Assembly: GCA_003150235.1 (NCBI GenBank)
Contig: QAMW01000047.1
Location: 1-39,197 of the forward strand
Length of the DNA: 39,197 nt
Direction: 5' to 3'
From: Bacteroidales bacterium
GTDB lineage: Bacteria; Bacteroidota; Bacteroidia; Bacteroidales; Muribaculaceae
Position 1 is the first letter of the stretch; each line of letters begins with the position of its first letter. The translations under genes were made by a program, and so were the position numbers. Positions 16,393 to 24,656 of this stretch are shown one piece after another. A model generated the notes under the pieces. It did no database searches, was not told where the DNA came from, and worked only from the letters and a program-made list of their open reading frames with translations.

Positions 16393-16429
16393 AAAAAATC
16401 GGAGGGCACATCATCAGCGATGCGCCCTC
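16390..16429 (-). terminator. Rho-independent terminator of the fructan operon (susC to GH32)
   Basis: Read on the minus strand: GAGGGCGCATC (16429-16419), loop GCTGAT, GATGTGCCCTC (16412-16402), 11 pairs with one G-U, then CGA and nine T's (16398-16390). It is 39 bases after the GH32 stop. This is the strongest terminator in the window. Confidence 0.85.
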
Positions 16430-16467
16430 ACTTACAAATCAACAATCTAAATTAACCTTCAATTCCC

Positions 16468-18006
16468 TTACCATATACGGGCAAGAGTCCTCACCTTCGC
16501 CTCAACGTGTGAGTCACTTGTCAAAATATCATATATGCTTGTCGGGAACACTATATTGGTCTGTGCCATAGAACCGTTTTCTGTAAAGATTTCCACCGAT
16601 GAACGGTCAACAAATATATCAAGTGTCACCTCATCTCCATCGGTATTGAGTGGTGATGATATCGCCGGAATGGAAAATGCCTGATTGAAATCTGTGGCTC
16701 CGGTGGAGGCATTACGCTTTACAAGCAGTTTGCGGCTCGCGGCATTGATGGCAATCTCAATCTTTTCACCGGCATTATTTCCGAGAGTGAATGATGAATT
16801 GGTCACCACGGGCAATTTCAGTTTAAGCTGATAAGCATCGCCGACAGGAAGTTTTCCAGAAGCGACATCACTCCATTCTCCCGCTATACCTTCAATTTCC
16901 GGCACAACAGTGTTGGCAAGCAGCACACCGCCGTCATGCTCGATGAGTTTAAGCTCGCGAGGCAGTGTGAATGCGCTGCGCCAAGGGTCGGCAGGGACAT
17001 TGCCACAGTAGTTCCAGTTGTTCATCCAGCCGAGCAACACACAACGCTCACCGAGATTACTCCAGGTCACACCTGCATAATTGTCGGCACCATAGTCAAG
17101 CCACAGCGGATAATCAAGATTGTCGGCGGTAAAATTTCGTCCGTCAAAGTCACCGATGAAATACATCGTGCCTGAGCCTCCGGCAGGTCCGCCCGGATTG
17201 ACGCTTACGAGAAGTACCCACTTGTCCTGACCGTTGACTTTCATGCGTATCAGGTCGGGACATTCCCATTGACCCTTGTTGCAACGGTCAACCGGGATAT
17301 TGAATGTACTGAGTTTCGTCCAGTGTTTCAGGTCGGTCGAGCCTTGAAATTCGATACCGCATCCCCATCCGAGGGCAAGTGACATAATCCATTGACGACT
17401 CTCCTCATGCCAGAACACTTTCGGGTCACGAAAATCACTGTTTTCATTTACAATTACAGGATTGTTAGCATACTTTGTGAAGGTCTTTCCGCCATCGGTA
17501 CTGTATGCGATGCTTTGCTGCTGCCATTGGTCGGCTGAAGTATATATCGCCACAATAGCGTTGGCGCCGAAACCGGCGGTATTATCCTTGTCTACGACAG
17601 CCGACCCGGAAAATATCATGCCGAGTTCATCGGGAGTGAGAGCCACGGGCTGTTCCTGCCAGTGGATAAGGTCGCTCGAAACGGCATGTCCCCAACTCAG
17701 GTTTCCCCAGTCGTTACCCGACGGATTATACTGGTAAAACGCATGGTACGTACCATCGAGATAGACAAGCCCGTTAGGGTCGTTGACCCAGTTACGCGCC
17801 GGAGTGTAATGGATCTGCGGTCTATACTGCTCGTTGTACGATGCAGCGACGGGACCGTCATTCTCCCCAGGTGTTTCAGGTGATTCAGTGACAGGCATCG
17901 GAGGCTGGTCGTCAAATGGCGATGTATCGCGACATGACACTGAGAGCATCATCGCCGGCACGGTGACGGCGGCAATAAATATATTACGTTTTATAATAGA
18001 TTTCAT
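16468..18006 (-). CDS. GH32 fructan hydrolase, surface lipoprotein (probable levanase/inulinase)
   Basis: 512 residues. Lipoprotein signal with Cys25 (LSVSC) and a proline-rich linker to ~60, as in proteins displayed on the cell surface. The five-bladed propeller carries all GH32 catalytic residues: nucleophile Asp76 in WVNDPNG, stabiliser Asp194 in RDP and acid/base Glu248 in ECPDL. A C-terminal beta-sandwich follows (IFVDRSSVEIFTENG). It cleaves beta-fructosyl linkages. By analogy with the levan locus of B. thetaiotaomicron, where the lipoprotein GH32 is endo-acting, it likely cuts polymer outside the cell; endo mode is inference. It is the last gene of the susC-susD-DUF4960-GH32 operon, 12 bases after the previous one. 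Confidence 0.93.
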   Translation of the reverse strand: MKSIIKRNIFIAAVTVPAMMLSVSCRDTSPFDDQPPMPVTESPETPGENDGPVAASYNEQYRPQIHYTPARNWVNDPNGLVYLDGTYHAFYQYNPSGNDWGNLSWGHAVSSDLIHWQEQPVALTPDELGMIFSGSAVVDKDNTAGFGANAIVAIYTSADQWQQQSIAYSTDGGKTFTKYANNPVIVNENSDFRDPKVFWHEESRQWIMSLALGWGCGIEFQGSTDLKHWTKLSTFNIPVDRCNKGQWECPDLIRMKVNGQDKWVLLVSVNPGGPAGGSGTMYFIGDFDGRNFTADNLDYPLWLDYGADNYAGVTWSNLGERCVLLGWMNNWNYCGNVPADPWRSAFTLPRELKLIEHDGGVLLANTVVPEIEGIAGEWSDVASGKLPVGDAYQLKLKLPVVTNSSFTLGNNAGEKIEIAINAASRKLLVKRNASTGATDFNQAFSIPAISSPLNTDGDEVTLDIFVDRSSVEIFTENGSMAQTNIVFPTSIYDILTSDSHVEAKVRTLARIW

Positions 18007-18018
18007 TTTATAGCGGTT

Positions 18019-19521
18019 TTATCGTGTTTTGAGATATTCGAGAGAGTTTTTGGCAAGAGTCAGCACATTTGCCTGATATATATTGTTAGATGGATAGGCA
18101 CTGATATCAGCACTTCCGTCAGCATTACGGAGCGAGAACTCACATCCGCCGTTACCAATACAGAGTACCGTTCCGGCAAATTCGGTATTACCCTGTTGCG
18201 CTTCCCATACGTTAAGCTGTGACACCCAGTCAATCTGAGAATCCCAGACACCGAGAGGATAGATACCGTATTCCTCGGTAATCTTATTATAACAAGCCTC
18301 TTCCTGATTACCGATTCCGGTAAGTACCGAAGGAATGTTAAAGAACAGGCAGTTATGGTCTTCTGTCCAACCCGGTCCCTTGAACGCGATGAGTTTCACA
18401 CGGTCGTTTTCTGTCGTCTCCAGTCCCTTGTAGATGGGATGGGTGGAAAAATCTTTCTTGAAACGGCTTCCCGGATGCAGGCTGACAGCCATGCGCCATG
18501 TGTCACCGTTCCATCCGCCTGTACCGGCGTTGATGCTACGGTCATTGGTACGCAACATATCGGTGTCGAGTCGACCGAGAGCGGCGATGTAAGGAGTAGC
18601 ATGACTCCAGAGTAACAGATTACCACCATTCTTATACCATTCCCTTACAGCCGGAGTAGCATCGAGCACAATCGACGGGAAATCCCACACGGCGTTTTCA
18701 TCCACCCCTTCAAGGTCGCGCAACCAGAACAGTACGCGGTAAGCATCGAGATCAGCCGCAGCATGTATGTCGCCGAAATAGACAAATGATGCTGAAGGAT
18801 ATTCGCCCTGCAACCACAGCCATGCTGAAGCCTCGTCATCATCACCGTTACGCAATAAGTCGTCGGGGGTCGGATATATGCTGAGGAAGCCGATTGCCGT
18901 CTTTCCGATACGTAGAGTCGCGGTGGCGGGAAGCGATTTCCCTTCGGCATTTTCAGCAGTAAGGGTGACATTCCATTCCTCGCCATAGTTAACGTCGGAA
19001 ATCAGATAACTCTCTTCCCCGTCGGTAAACACTCGGTCAATCGTGCGCGAGCCGTTGGTTGCGGAAAATATCACTGATACAGCATCGGCTGAAGGAGTCC
19101 ACTCCACTTTTGCATCATAGCCTCCTTCCTTGTCGAGCTGTGACATCATGATTCCAGTCACCTGCGACGCGCCGAGACGTATATAATGCTTGACCACACC
19201 GGTCGAGAGATTTTTACCGTCAGTAAGCTTGAACACGTAGGTATATTCCACGTTAGTGTCAATATTACGATGCACGTATCTGCCGTCACTCACGATTTCC
19301 GATGCATTAAGAGTGCCCCCGATGTACACTGACACTTGCATGTCCATGCCGGAAACGGGGTTCCATGTCCACACATAGTCATTGCCTGTGAGCGCACCGG
19401 TGATGTCGCTCTCGCTTGCCGGGGCGAGCACAGCCTCGCTCACCTCGATATCTTTGTCCTGACATGCCGTAAACCCGAAAGCAAGCAGTGCCGATAAGAA
19501 TATGGTCTTGTATAATTTCAT
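18019..19521 (-). CDS. Surface fructan-binding lipoprotein (DUF4960, SusE position)
   Basis: 500 residues. Lipoprotein signal with Cys20 (GFTAC). Two fibronectin-like beta domains occupy ~25-200, and a larger C-terminal domain (~210-500) contains NGGNLLLWSHATPYIAALG and CIGNGGCEFSLRN, which I assign to DUF4960. The same architecture is found in the levan-binding surface protein of B. thetaiotaomicron (BT1761). The role is to hold fructan chains at the cell surface next to SusD and the surface GH32. No catalytic motif is seen. Position directly after susD is the usual place for SusE-type glycan-binding proteins. Confidence 0.85.
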   Translation of the reverse strand: MKLYKTIFLSALLAFGFTACQDKDIEVSEAVLAPASESDITGALTGNDYVWTWNPVSGMDMQVSVYIGGTLNASEIVSDGRYVHRNIDTNVEYTYVFKLTDGKNLSTGVVKHYIRLGASQVTGIMMSQLDKEGGYDAKVEWTPSADAVSVIFSATNGSRTIDRVFTDGEESYLISDVNYGEEWNVTLTAENAEGKSLPATATLRIGKTAIGFLSIYPTPDDLLRNGDDDEASAWLWLQGEYPSASFVYFGDIHAAADLDAYRVLFWLRDLEGVDENAVWDFPSIVLDATPAVREWYKNGGNLLLWSHATPYIAALGRLDTDMLRTNDRSINAGTGGWNGDTWRMAVSLHPGSRFKKDFSTHPIYKGLETTENDRVKLIAFKGPGWTEDHNCLFFNIPSVLTGIGNQEEACYNKITEEYGIYPLGVWDSQIDWVSQLNVWEAQQGNTEFAGTVLCIGNGGCEFSLRNADGSADISAYPSNNIYQANVLTLAKNSLEYLKTR

Positions 19522-19554
19522 GATTTAATCGTTTTAAATGGTTTGGAGAGTGGA

Positions 19555-21291
19555 TTAGTTGTAGCCCTTGTTCTGTACGTAAAGACCGGGCACGTAATAA
19601 AGCTGGTTGTAGGGCACGGGGTAAAACTCGTTTTTACCTGCCGTATAATGGGCGTCCTGATAATACTGACCGTAGGACTGACCGTCGTAAGTAGAGTTTT
19701 TCTCCGAGTCAAAATAGGCGTTTAGCGTTGTCGAGGCGACACCCCAGCGGCGCAAGTCGAAATATCTGCCATTTTCCATCGCCATCTCCAGGCGGCGTTC
19801 CCACTGCAGGCAGCGGCGAGCCGACTCCTTGGTTGTGAAATAGGTGGTGGGATAAGGCGAAATCTGGCAGAACTCGCTCGCATAGCCGATGTGCTTGCTT
19901 ATCGAATTGGCGGCACGGTCACGGATATCGTTGATGATAGTGCGCGCCTCGCCCATGCGGTCAAGCTCGATAAGTGCCTCGGCGCGCATAAGCATCACGT
20001 CGGAGTAGCGCAGCACGTAATCGTTCATTGCAAATGCCTGCCATGACCCGTTGAATGTCTCTCCCTTGGAACGCTGCGGTACCTCCTTCATTGAGGTATA
20101 GTAACCGTAGGTATTGGGGGTACGGGAGTTTTCCTTGGTCATTGTGTACTCTTCCTCATATTTGTAGGGGAAACTCGGCATACCTACCGTGTGAAACAAG
20201 CGCGGATCCCATTTCTGAGATGTGGCGACACCCTTCACCGGGTAATCGATGGAATTGTTGTAGTCGTCAAACATGGGCAGACCGTCGCGTGTCTTGAATG
20301 CGTTGACAAGATTCTGGGAAGGCTTGTGGAAATCCCATCCGCATGACCACATGCCCCAGCAGCCGTTAAGCATATTGGACCAGTTGGCACGTCCGAACTT
20401 GGTATTGTCTTCGGCATAGTCGGAAGTCTGCACTGCAAAAATCGACTCCTTGCTGTTTTTACATTCAGGAAGGAATATGTCACCGAAATCCTCCAGATAG
20501 CCGTATTGTGAGCTGACAACATCGTCGGTATAGTCCACCACTTTCTGCATATAGTCACGGTTGATGAAGTTGACGCCGTTGGATGCCTCGTAACCGTCGC
20601 CCCATGCAAGAGTAAGATAGCACTTGGCGAGATATGCCGCTGCGGCAATCTTGTTTGCTCTTCCTCCACCGTCGGTTAATTCCTCGGGGAGCGCATTGTA
20701 AGCGGCTTCAAATTCACCGATGACTTTCTTGAACAGCTCCTCGTAAGTATATTCATCGTTACGAACCTGCTCATGAGTGTTATTAGCAAACACCACCTCG
20801 TCAATCCAGGGAATCTGACGGAACATGGTCAGCAGTTTGAAATAATTGTGACCGCGGAGGAAATGCACCTCGCCCACACGCTGTGCGGCGGTCTTCTCGC
20901 CGAGTTTCTCTACACCGTGCTGTTCAAGGGCTATAAGCGCGCGGTTGCAACGCGAGATATTGCAATAGAGGCGATACCACAGTTCGTCAAGTTCACCGGG
21001 GGTCGATGTAAGGGTCGACCATATCTCCATCGGATGATAACCAGTGTCGGTCGTGCCCGAGCCGCCCTTGAGGCAGTCGTCGGAAGCCACATCACCGTAG
21101 GGCCATAGATTGAACGGATAGGTGTACCAGCAGTCGCCGAGCGACGCGTAAGCGGCAGTCACCATGCCTTCCGGCTCGCTGTAGGCAAGTTCGCCGTTAA
21201 TGACGCCGGTAGGCGGCACATCAATAAAATCATCACAGGCAGCGGTTGAGAGAGCTATTGCGGCTGCTAACAATATATTGTTGAGTTTCAT
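19555..21291 (-). CDS. SusD-family fructan-binding outer-membrane lipoprotein
   Basis: 578 residues from the ATG at 21291; a longer in-frame reading to 21450 would place 53 non-signal residues in front of the lipoprotein signal and run into susC. Signal ends in STAAC with Cys19. SusD features: EPEGMVTAAYASLGDCW near the start, the TPR-like helical region, and WERRLEMAMENGRYFDLRRWG with PVPYNQLYYVPG near the end. It is the lid of the SusC channel encoded 34 bases upstream and binds fructo-oligosaccharides for import. Fructan specificity is from the surrounding GH32, fructokinase and sensor genes. Confidence 0.95.
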   Translation of the reverse strand: MKLNNILLAAAIALSTAACDDFIDVPPTGVINGELAYSEPEGMVTAAYASLGDCWYTYPFNLWPYGDVASDDCLKGGSGTTDTGYHPMEIWSTLTSTPGELDELWYRLYCNISRCNRALIALEQHGVEKLGEKTAAQRVGEVHFLRGHNYFKLLTMFRQIPWIDEVVFANNTHEQVRNDEYTYEELFKKVIGEFEAAYNALPEELTDGGGRANKIAAAAYLAKCYLTLAWGDGYEASNGVNFINRDYMQKVVDYTDDVVSSQYGYLEDFGDIFLPECKNSKESIFAVQTSDYAEDNTKFGRANWSNMLNGCWGMWSCGWDFHKPSQNLVNAFKTRDGLPMFDDYNNSIDYPVKGVATSQKWDPRLFHTVGMPSFPYKYEEEYTMTKENSRTPNTYGYYTSMKEVPQRSKGETFNGSWQAFAMNDYVLRYSDVMLMRAEALIELDRMGEARTIINDIRDRAANSISKHIGYASEFCQISPYPTTYFTTKESARRCLQWERRLEMAMENGRYFDLRRWGVASTTLNAYFDSEKNSTYDGQSYGQYYQDAHYTAGKNEFYPVPYNQLYYVPGLYVQNKGYN

Positions 21292-21325
21292 TGTAATATA
21301 CGTGTTGTTGATTGTTGATATCAGA

Positions 21326-24300
21326 TTAGAATCCAAGCTGTAGACCGAATGAGAGAGATGTCGGTATAGGATAAGCCCAGTTGGCGTTTTCAGGGTCGTT
21401 GCAAGTGAGGCTGCTGCTCTTGATGGTGAGGAGGTTCTGTCCCGACACATATACGCGGGTATTGCTCATGCGGAGTTTGGCGAGTATCTTGTCGGGCAGC
21501 GAGTAACCGATTTGAAGGGTGCGGAGCTTCGCGTATGATCCGTTTTCAACAAAGTAGGTAGATGCGCGGCCTTCGTCACCGGTATTGTTGGTAGTGAGCG
21601 CCGGGATGGTGGAACCGGTATTTACCGGCGACCATGCGCCGAGGAGTCTGTTACCCTTGTTGCTTCCTGCATCGGTGATGCTCCAGAAGTCGGTCTGGAA
21701 TTTCTGATTGTTGTAGACATCCTGTCCGAGAACACCCTGCCAGAACATCGTGAAATCGAAATTCTTGTAGCTGAGTTCCACATTAAGACCAAACGAGAGG
21801 TCGGGCACGGGATTGAATATCCATGTCTGGTCATCGGCGTTTATCACCCCGTTACCGTCAAGGTCGGCATATTTCAATCCGCCAACACGTGCATTTTCCT
21901 GACCTGAGGCAAGCACCTCGTCGCGGTTCTGGTAGAGACCGTCGACCACATATCCTACAATAGAGCCGTAAGGTTTACGCGCTTGCACGAGATTTTCCTT
22001 CGTGGTGTGTACGTATGATCCGGTAGTGGTTTCGGGAAGGTAGGTGACATGATTGCGGAAAAAGTCGAAATTCAAGGTGGCATTGTAACCGAACCCGTTG
22101 GAGAGGCGGTCACGCCAGCCTATCATGAACTCCATACCCCAGTTGCGGAGCGACGGACCGTTGAGCCATGATGCGCCACCCTCACCCATAGCGCCGAGGT
22201 AGGCGGGAGAGATGAGCATGTCTTCCACATCCTTGATATAAGCGTCGACCGTACCAAAAAGACGGTTATTGAACATTCCGAAGTCGATACCGGCATTATA
22301 TTGTATTGTGGTCTCCCATTTCAGATTGTCGTTGGCAGTCTGTGTGCAGATGTAGCCCGAGGGGAATATTCCTGACTGCTGAAGCATGAGGTCGTAGGCG
22401 GTGGAAGTGATGCGGTCGTTGCCGTAATCGGCGACATAGATGGCATAACGTGCGGTATTGGAAATTGCCTGATTACCGGTCTTACCCCATGAGGCACGTA
22501 TCTTGAGGTCGTCGAGCCAATGCTTCTGAAGATTCTGCGAGATACGGTAACCGATGGTTGCAGCAGGGAATGTACCGTAACGGTTGTTTTTACCGAAGCG
22601 TGACGAACCGTCGCGGCGTATGGTGAAGGAAGCGAGGATAAGGTCGCGCCAGTTATAATCGACCTTGCCGAAAAATGACACCAGCGAGTAAGCCGATTTG
22701 TTACCTGTCGATTTCTCGACTCCGGTAGAAGCGTCGGGCCACATGTAGTCGGGAGTCTCAAGGTCATAATCTTCGTTGTAACCGGAGAAATCAACACGAT
22801 TTTGCTTGAAGAGTTCCACACCGGCGAGCAGCTGGAAATTATGCTGGTTGGCAAGAGAGAAATTGTAGTTTATGGTGTTTGACCAAGTCCACTTGGAGTC
22901 ATTTGCCTGAGAGAGTGTGGTGGAGTTGGTGTCATTGTTCACGATGTCGCTGTGGAAAGTATAATTGTAGGAATGAATGAAAGCAGCATCATAGTCAAGA
23001 CCGAAATTGGAGCGGAACACAAAACCTTTGAAAGGCTTGATGTCAATGAAAGCGTTTCCGAAAAGTCGCCATACGTTCAGGCGGTTGTCGCGGTTGAAAT
23101 AAAGCTCACGCAACGGATTCTGACGGTCACTCATGCCGCCTACGGGACCCGCGAAAGTGACACCGTCTATTTCATATACCGGCACTGTCGGAGCCATCTT
23201 GAGCGCATTTTCAAGCGGCTGGCAGTCCACCTGTGTGGTATGTGTAAGAGTGAAATTCTCGCCTACGGTAACGACCTTGCTGATATTGAACGATGTATTG
23301 ACGCGAGCCGAGATATTTTCAAAATCGGTATGCTTGAGGATACCGGTATTTTTCTTATAGCCAAGGGAGAAGAGCATCGAGCCACGGTCGGAAGTCGATG
23401 ATACGGAAGCATCATAATTCTGCGCAAAACCGGTGCGGGAAATCGCGCCGAGCCAGTCGGTATTGGAATACTTCATTGTACGCTTCGAGTTGATGTAACC
23501 GTCGTAAAGACCGTTGACCATATAGTTCACATAGTCGCCCAACGCGGGATTATACACTGTAATCGGAGTACCGGCGGTCGCGTTAAGATTAAGACCGTAG
23601 TTGCTTGCGTAAGCCACCGGGTCAAGACCATCGTTTAAAGCAGCCTGTGCCATCGCCGTAGCATAGTCGGAAGTGTTACAGAGATTCATTGTAGACTGCT
23701 TGGAGTAGAACTGTGCGGTCAGATTGGCGGAAAAGTCTACTTTCACTTTTCCTTTCTCGCCGTTTTTACCGCTTTTTGTAGTGATGATTATGACACCGTT
23801 GGCGGCACGGCTACCGTATATTGATGCCGAGGCTGCATCCTTGAGCACCTGCATCGACTCGATATCGTTCATGTTAAGGGAGTTGAGAGTGGCGGTCGTA
23901 GGTACACCGTCAATCACAAAGAGAGGGTCCTGAGAGGCATTGAAAGAGCCGATACCGCGGATACGCACCGTACCTGTGCCGCTCGGCGAACCGTTGCCGG
24001 TGATTGTCATGCCCGGCACCTTTCCCTGAAGTGCGCGCATCGGGTCAGTGTCAGGACTTGTCTTCAGAGATTTGGTAGATACCACCGATACCGAACCGGT
24101 AAGGTCAGCCTTGCGCTGGGTCGAATATCCCACTACCACGACTTCATCAAGAGCCTGGCTATTTTCTGAAAGCATAATTGTCATTTCAGGCTTTGCCTCG
24201 ACTGTAGCGGTTTCATAGCCTATATAAGATACTGTGAGTTTCGCGCCTTGCGCGATGTTAAGAGTGAAGTTTCCATCAAAGTCAGTGGCAACTCCTGTAG

Positions 24301-24448
24301 AGGCATCTGAAACAGGAATTACGGTCGCGCCTATAAGCGGTTCGCCGTCAGTCTTTGAAAGGACTGTCCCTTGCACTGTGATGATTTGTGCTTGTGCGTT
24401 TAGCGCCATGATAAACATGAGAATCGCACTCAGGATTGTTTTTTTCAT
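21326..24448 (-). CDS. SusC-family TonB-dependent fructo-oligosaccharide transporter
   Basis: 1040 residues. Signal peptide (ILSAILMFIMALNAQAQ); carboxypeptidase-regulatory-like domain at ~23-100; TonB box and plug (DEVVVVGYSTQRKADLTGS, then LFVIDGVPT, VLKDAASASIYGSRAANGV); barrel to the C-terminal YPIPTSLSFGLQLGF. It imports oligosaccharides released at the surface with its SusD partner. It is the first gene of a four-gene operon ending at the terminator at 16390-16429. The promoter has a -7 box but no -33 element, which fits activation by the sensor-regulator encoded 208 bases upstream on the same strand. Confidence 0.95.
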   Translation of the reverse strand: MKKTILSAILMFIMALNAQAQIITVQGTVLSKTDGEPLIGATVIPVSDASTGVATDFDGNFTLNIAQGAKLTVSYIGYETATVEAKPEMTIMLSENSQALDEVVVVGYSTQRKADLTGSVSVVSTKSLKTSPDTDPMRALQGKVPGMTITGNGSPSGTGTVRIRGIGSFNASQDPLFVIDGVPTTATLNSLNMNDIESMQVLKDAASASIYGSRAANGVIIITTKSGKNGEKGKVKVDFSANLTAQFYSKQSTMNLCNTSDYATAMAQAALNDGLDPVAYASNYGLNLNATAGTPITVYNPALGDYVNYMVNGLYDGYINSKRTMKYSNTDWLGAISRTGFAQNYDASVSSTSDRGSMLFSLGYKKNTGILKHTDFENISARVNTSFNISKVVTVGENFTLTHTTQVDCQPLENALKMAPTVPVYEIDGVTFAGPVGGMSDRQNPLRELYFNRDNRLNVWRLFGNAFIDIKPFKGFVFRSNFGLDYDAAFIHSYNYTFHSDIVNNDTNSTTLSQANDSKWTWSNTINYNFSLANQHNFQLLAGVELFKQNRVDFSGYNEDYDLETPDYMWPDASTGVEKSTGNKSAYSLVSFFGKVDYNWRDLILASFTIRRDGSSRFGKNNRYGTFPAATIGYRISQNLQKHWLDDLKIRASWGKTGNQAISNTARYAIYVADYGNDRITSTAYDLMLQQSGIFPSGYICTQTANDNLKWETTIQYNAGIDFGMFNNRLFGTVDAYIKDVEDMLISPAYLGAMGEGGASWLNGPSLRNWGMEFMIGWRDRLSNGFGYNATLNFDFFRNHVTYLPETTTGSYVHTTKENLVQARKPYGSIVGYVVDGLYQNRDEVLASGQENARVGGLKYADLDGNGVINADDQTWIFNPVPDLSFGLNVELSYKNFDFTMFWQGVLGQDVYNNQKFQTDFWSITDAGSNKGNRLLGAWSPVNTGSTIPALTTNNTGDEGRASTYFVENGSYAKLRTLQIGYSLPDKILAKLRMSNTRVYVSGQNLLTIKSSSLTCNDPENANWAYPIPTSLSFGLQLGF

Positions 24449-24486
24449 GTCTGTTGGTTTCGATTGGTTGATTAAAATTTCTGTCG

Positions 24487-24494
24487 CAAATTTA
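24487..24494 (-). promoter_or_regulatory. -7 promoter box (TAAATTTG) of the fructan susC operon
   Basis: Perfect TAnnTTTG match on the minus strand, 38 bases before the ATG at 24448. No TTG is present at 19-21 bases upstream, as expected for a promoter needing an activator. Confidence 0.6.
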
Positions 24495-24537
24495 AGGTTG
24501 CCACTGTAAATCAGGTATCAGGGGTGTTGCATCGGCT

Positions 24538-24569
24538 ATCAAAAATGATTCGATGAACGATTTTTGATA
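24538..24569. promoter_or_regulatory. Candidate operator for the fructan sensor-regulator (susC side)
   Basis: A perfect inverted repeat: ATCAAAAAT (24538-24546), 13 bases, ATTTTTGAT (24560-24568). Its right half is part of GAACGATTTTTGATA (24555-24569), which recurs with one change at 27502-27516 before the other arm of the locus. The centre is about 72 bases upstream of the predicted susC start. The assignment to the regulator is inference. Confidence 0.5.
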
Positions 24570-24656
24570 TAAAAAGCGATAAAAGTTATAGCGGCACAGT
24601 CAACATTCGCAAAAGCTTTGCGACAGATATGGTATTAAATCGGGCGATGGTCAATC

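Noticed and set aside
19555..21450. Longer reading of the fructan SusD gene to 21450
   Set aside because: It would overlap susC and place 53 residues before a good lipoprotein signal; the start at 21291 is clear.
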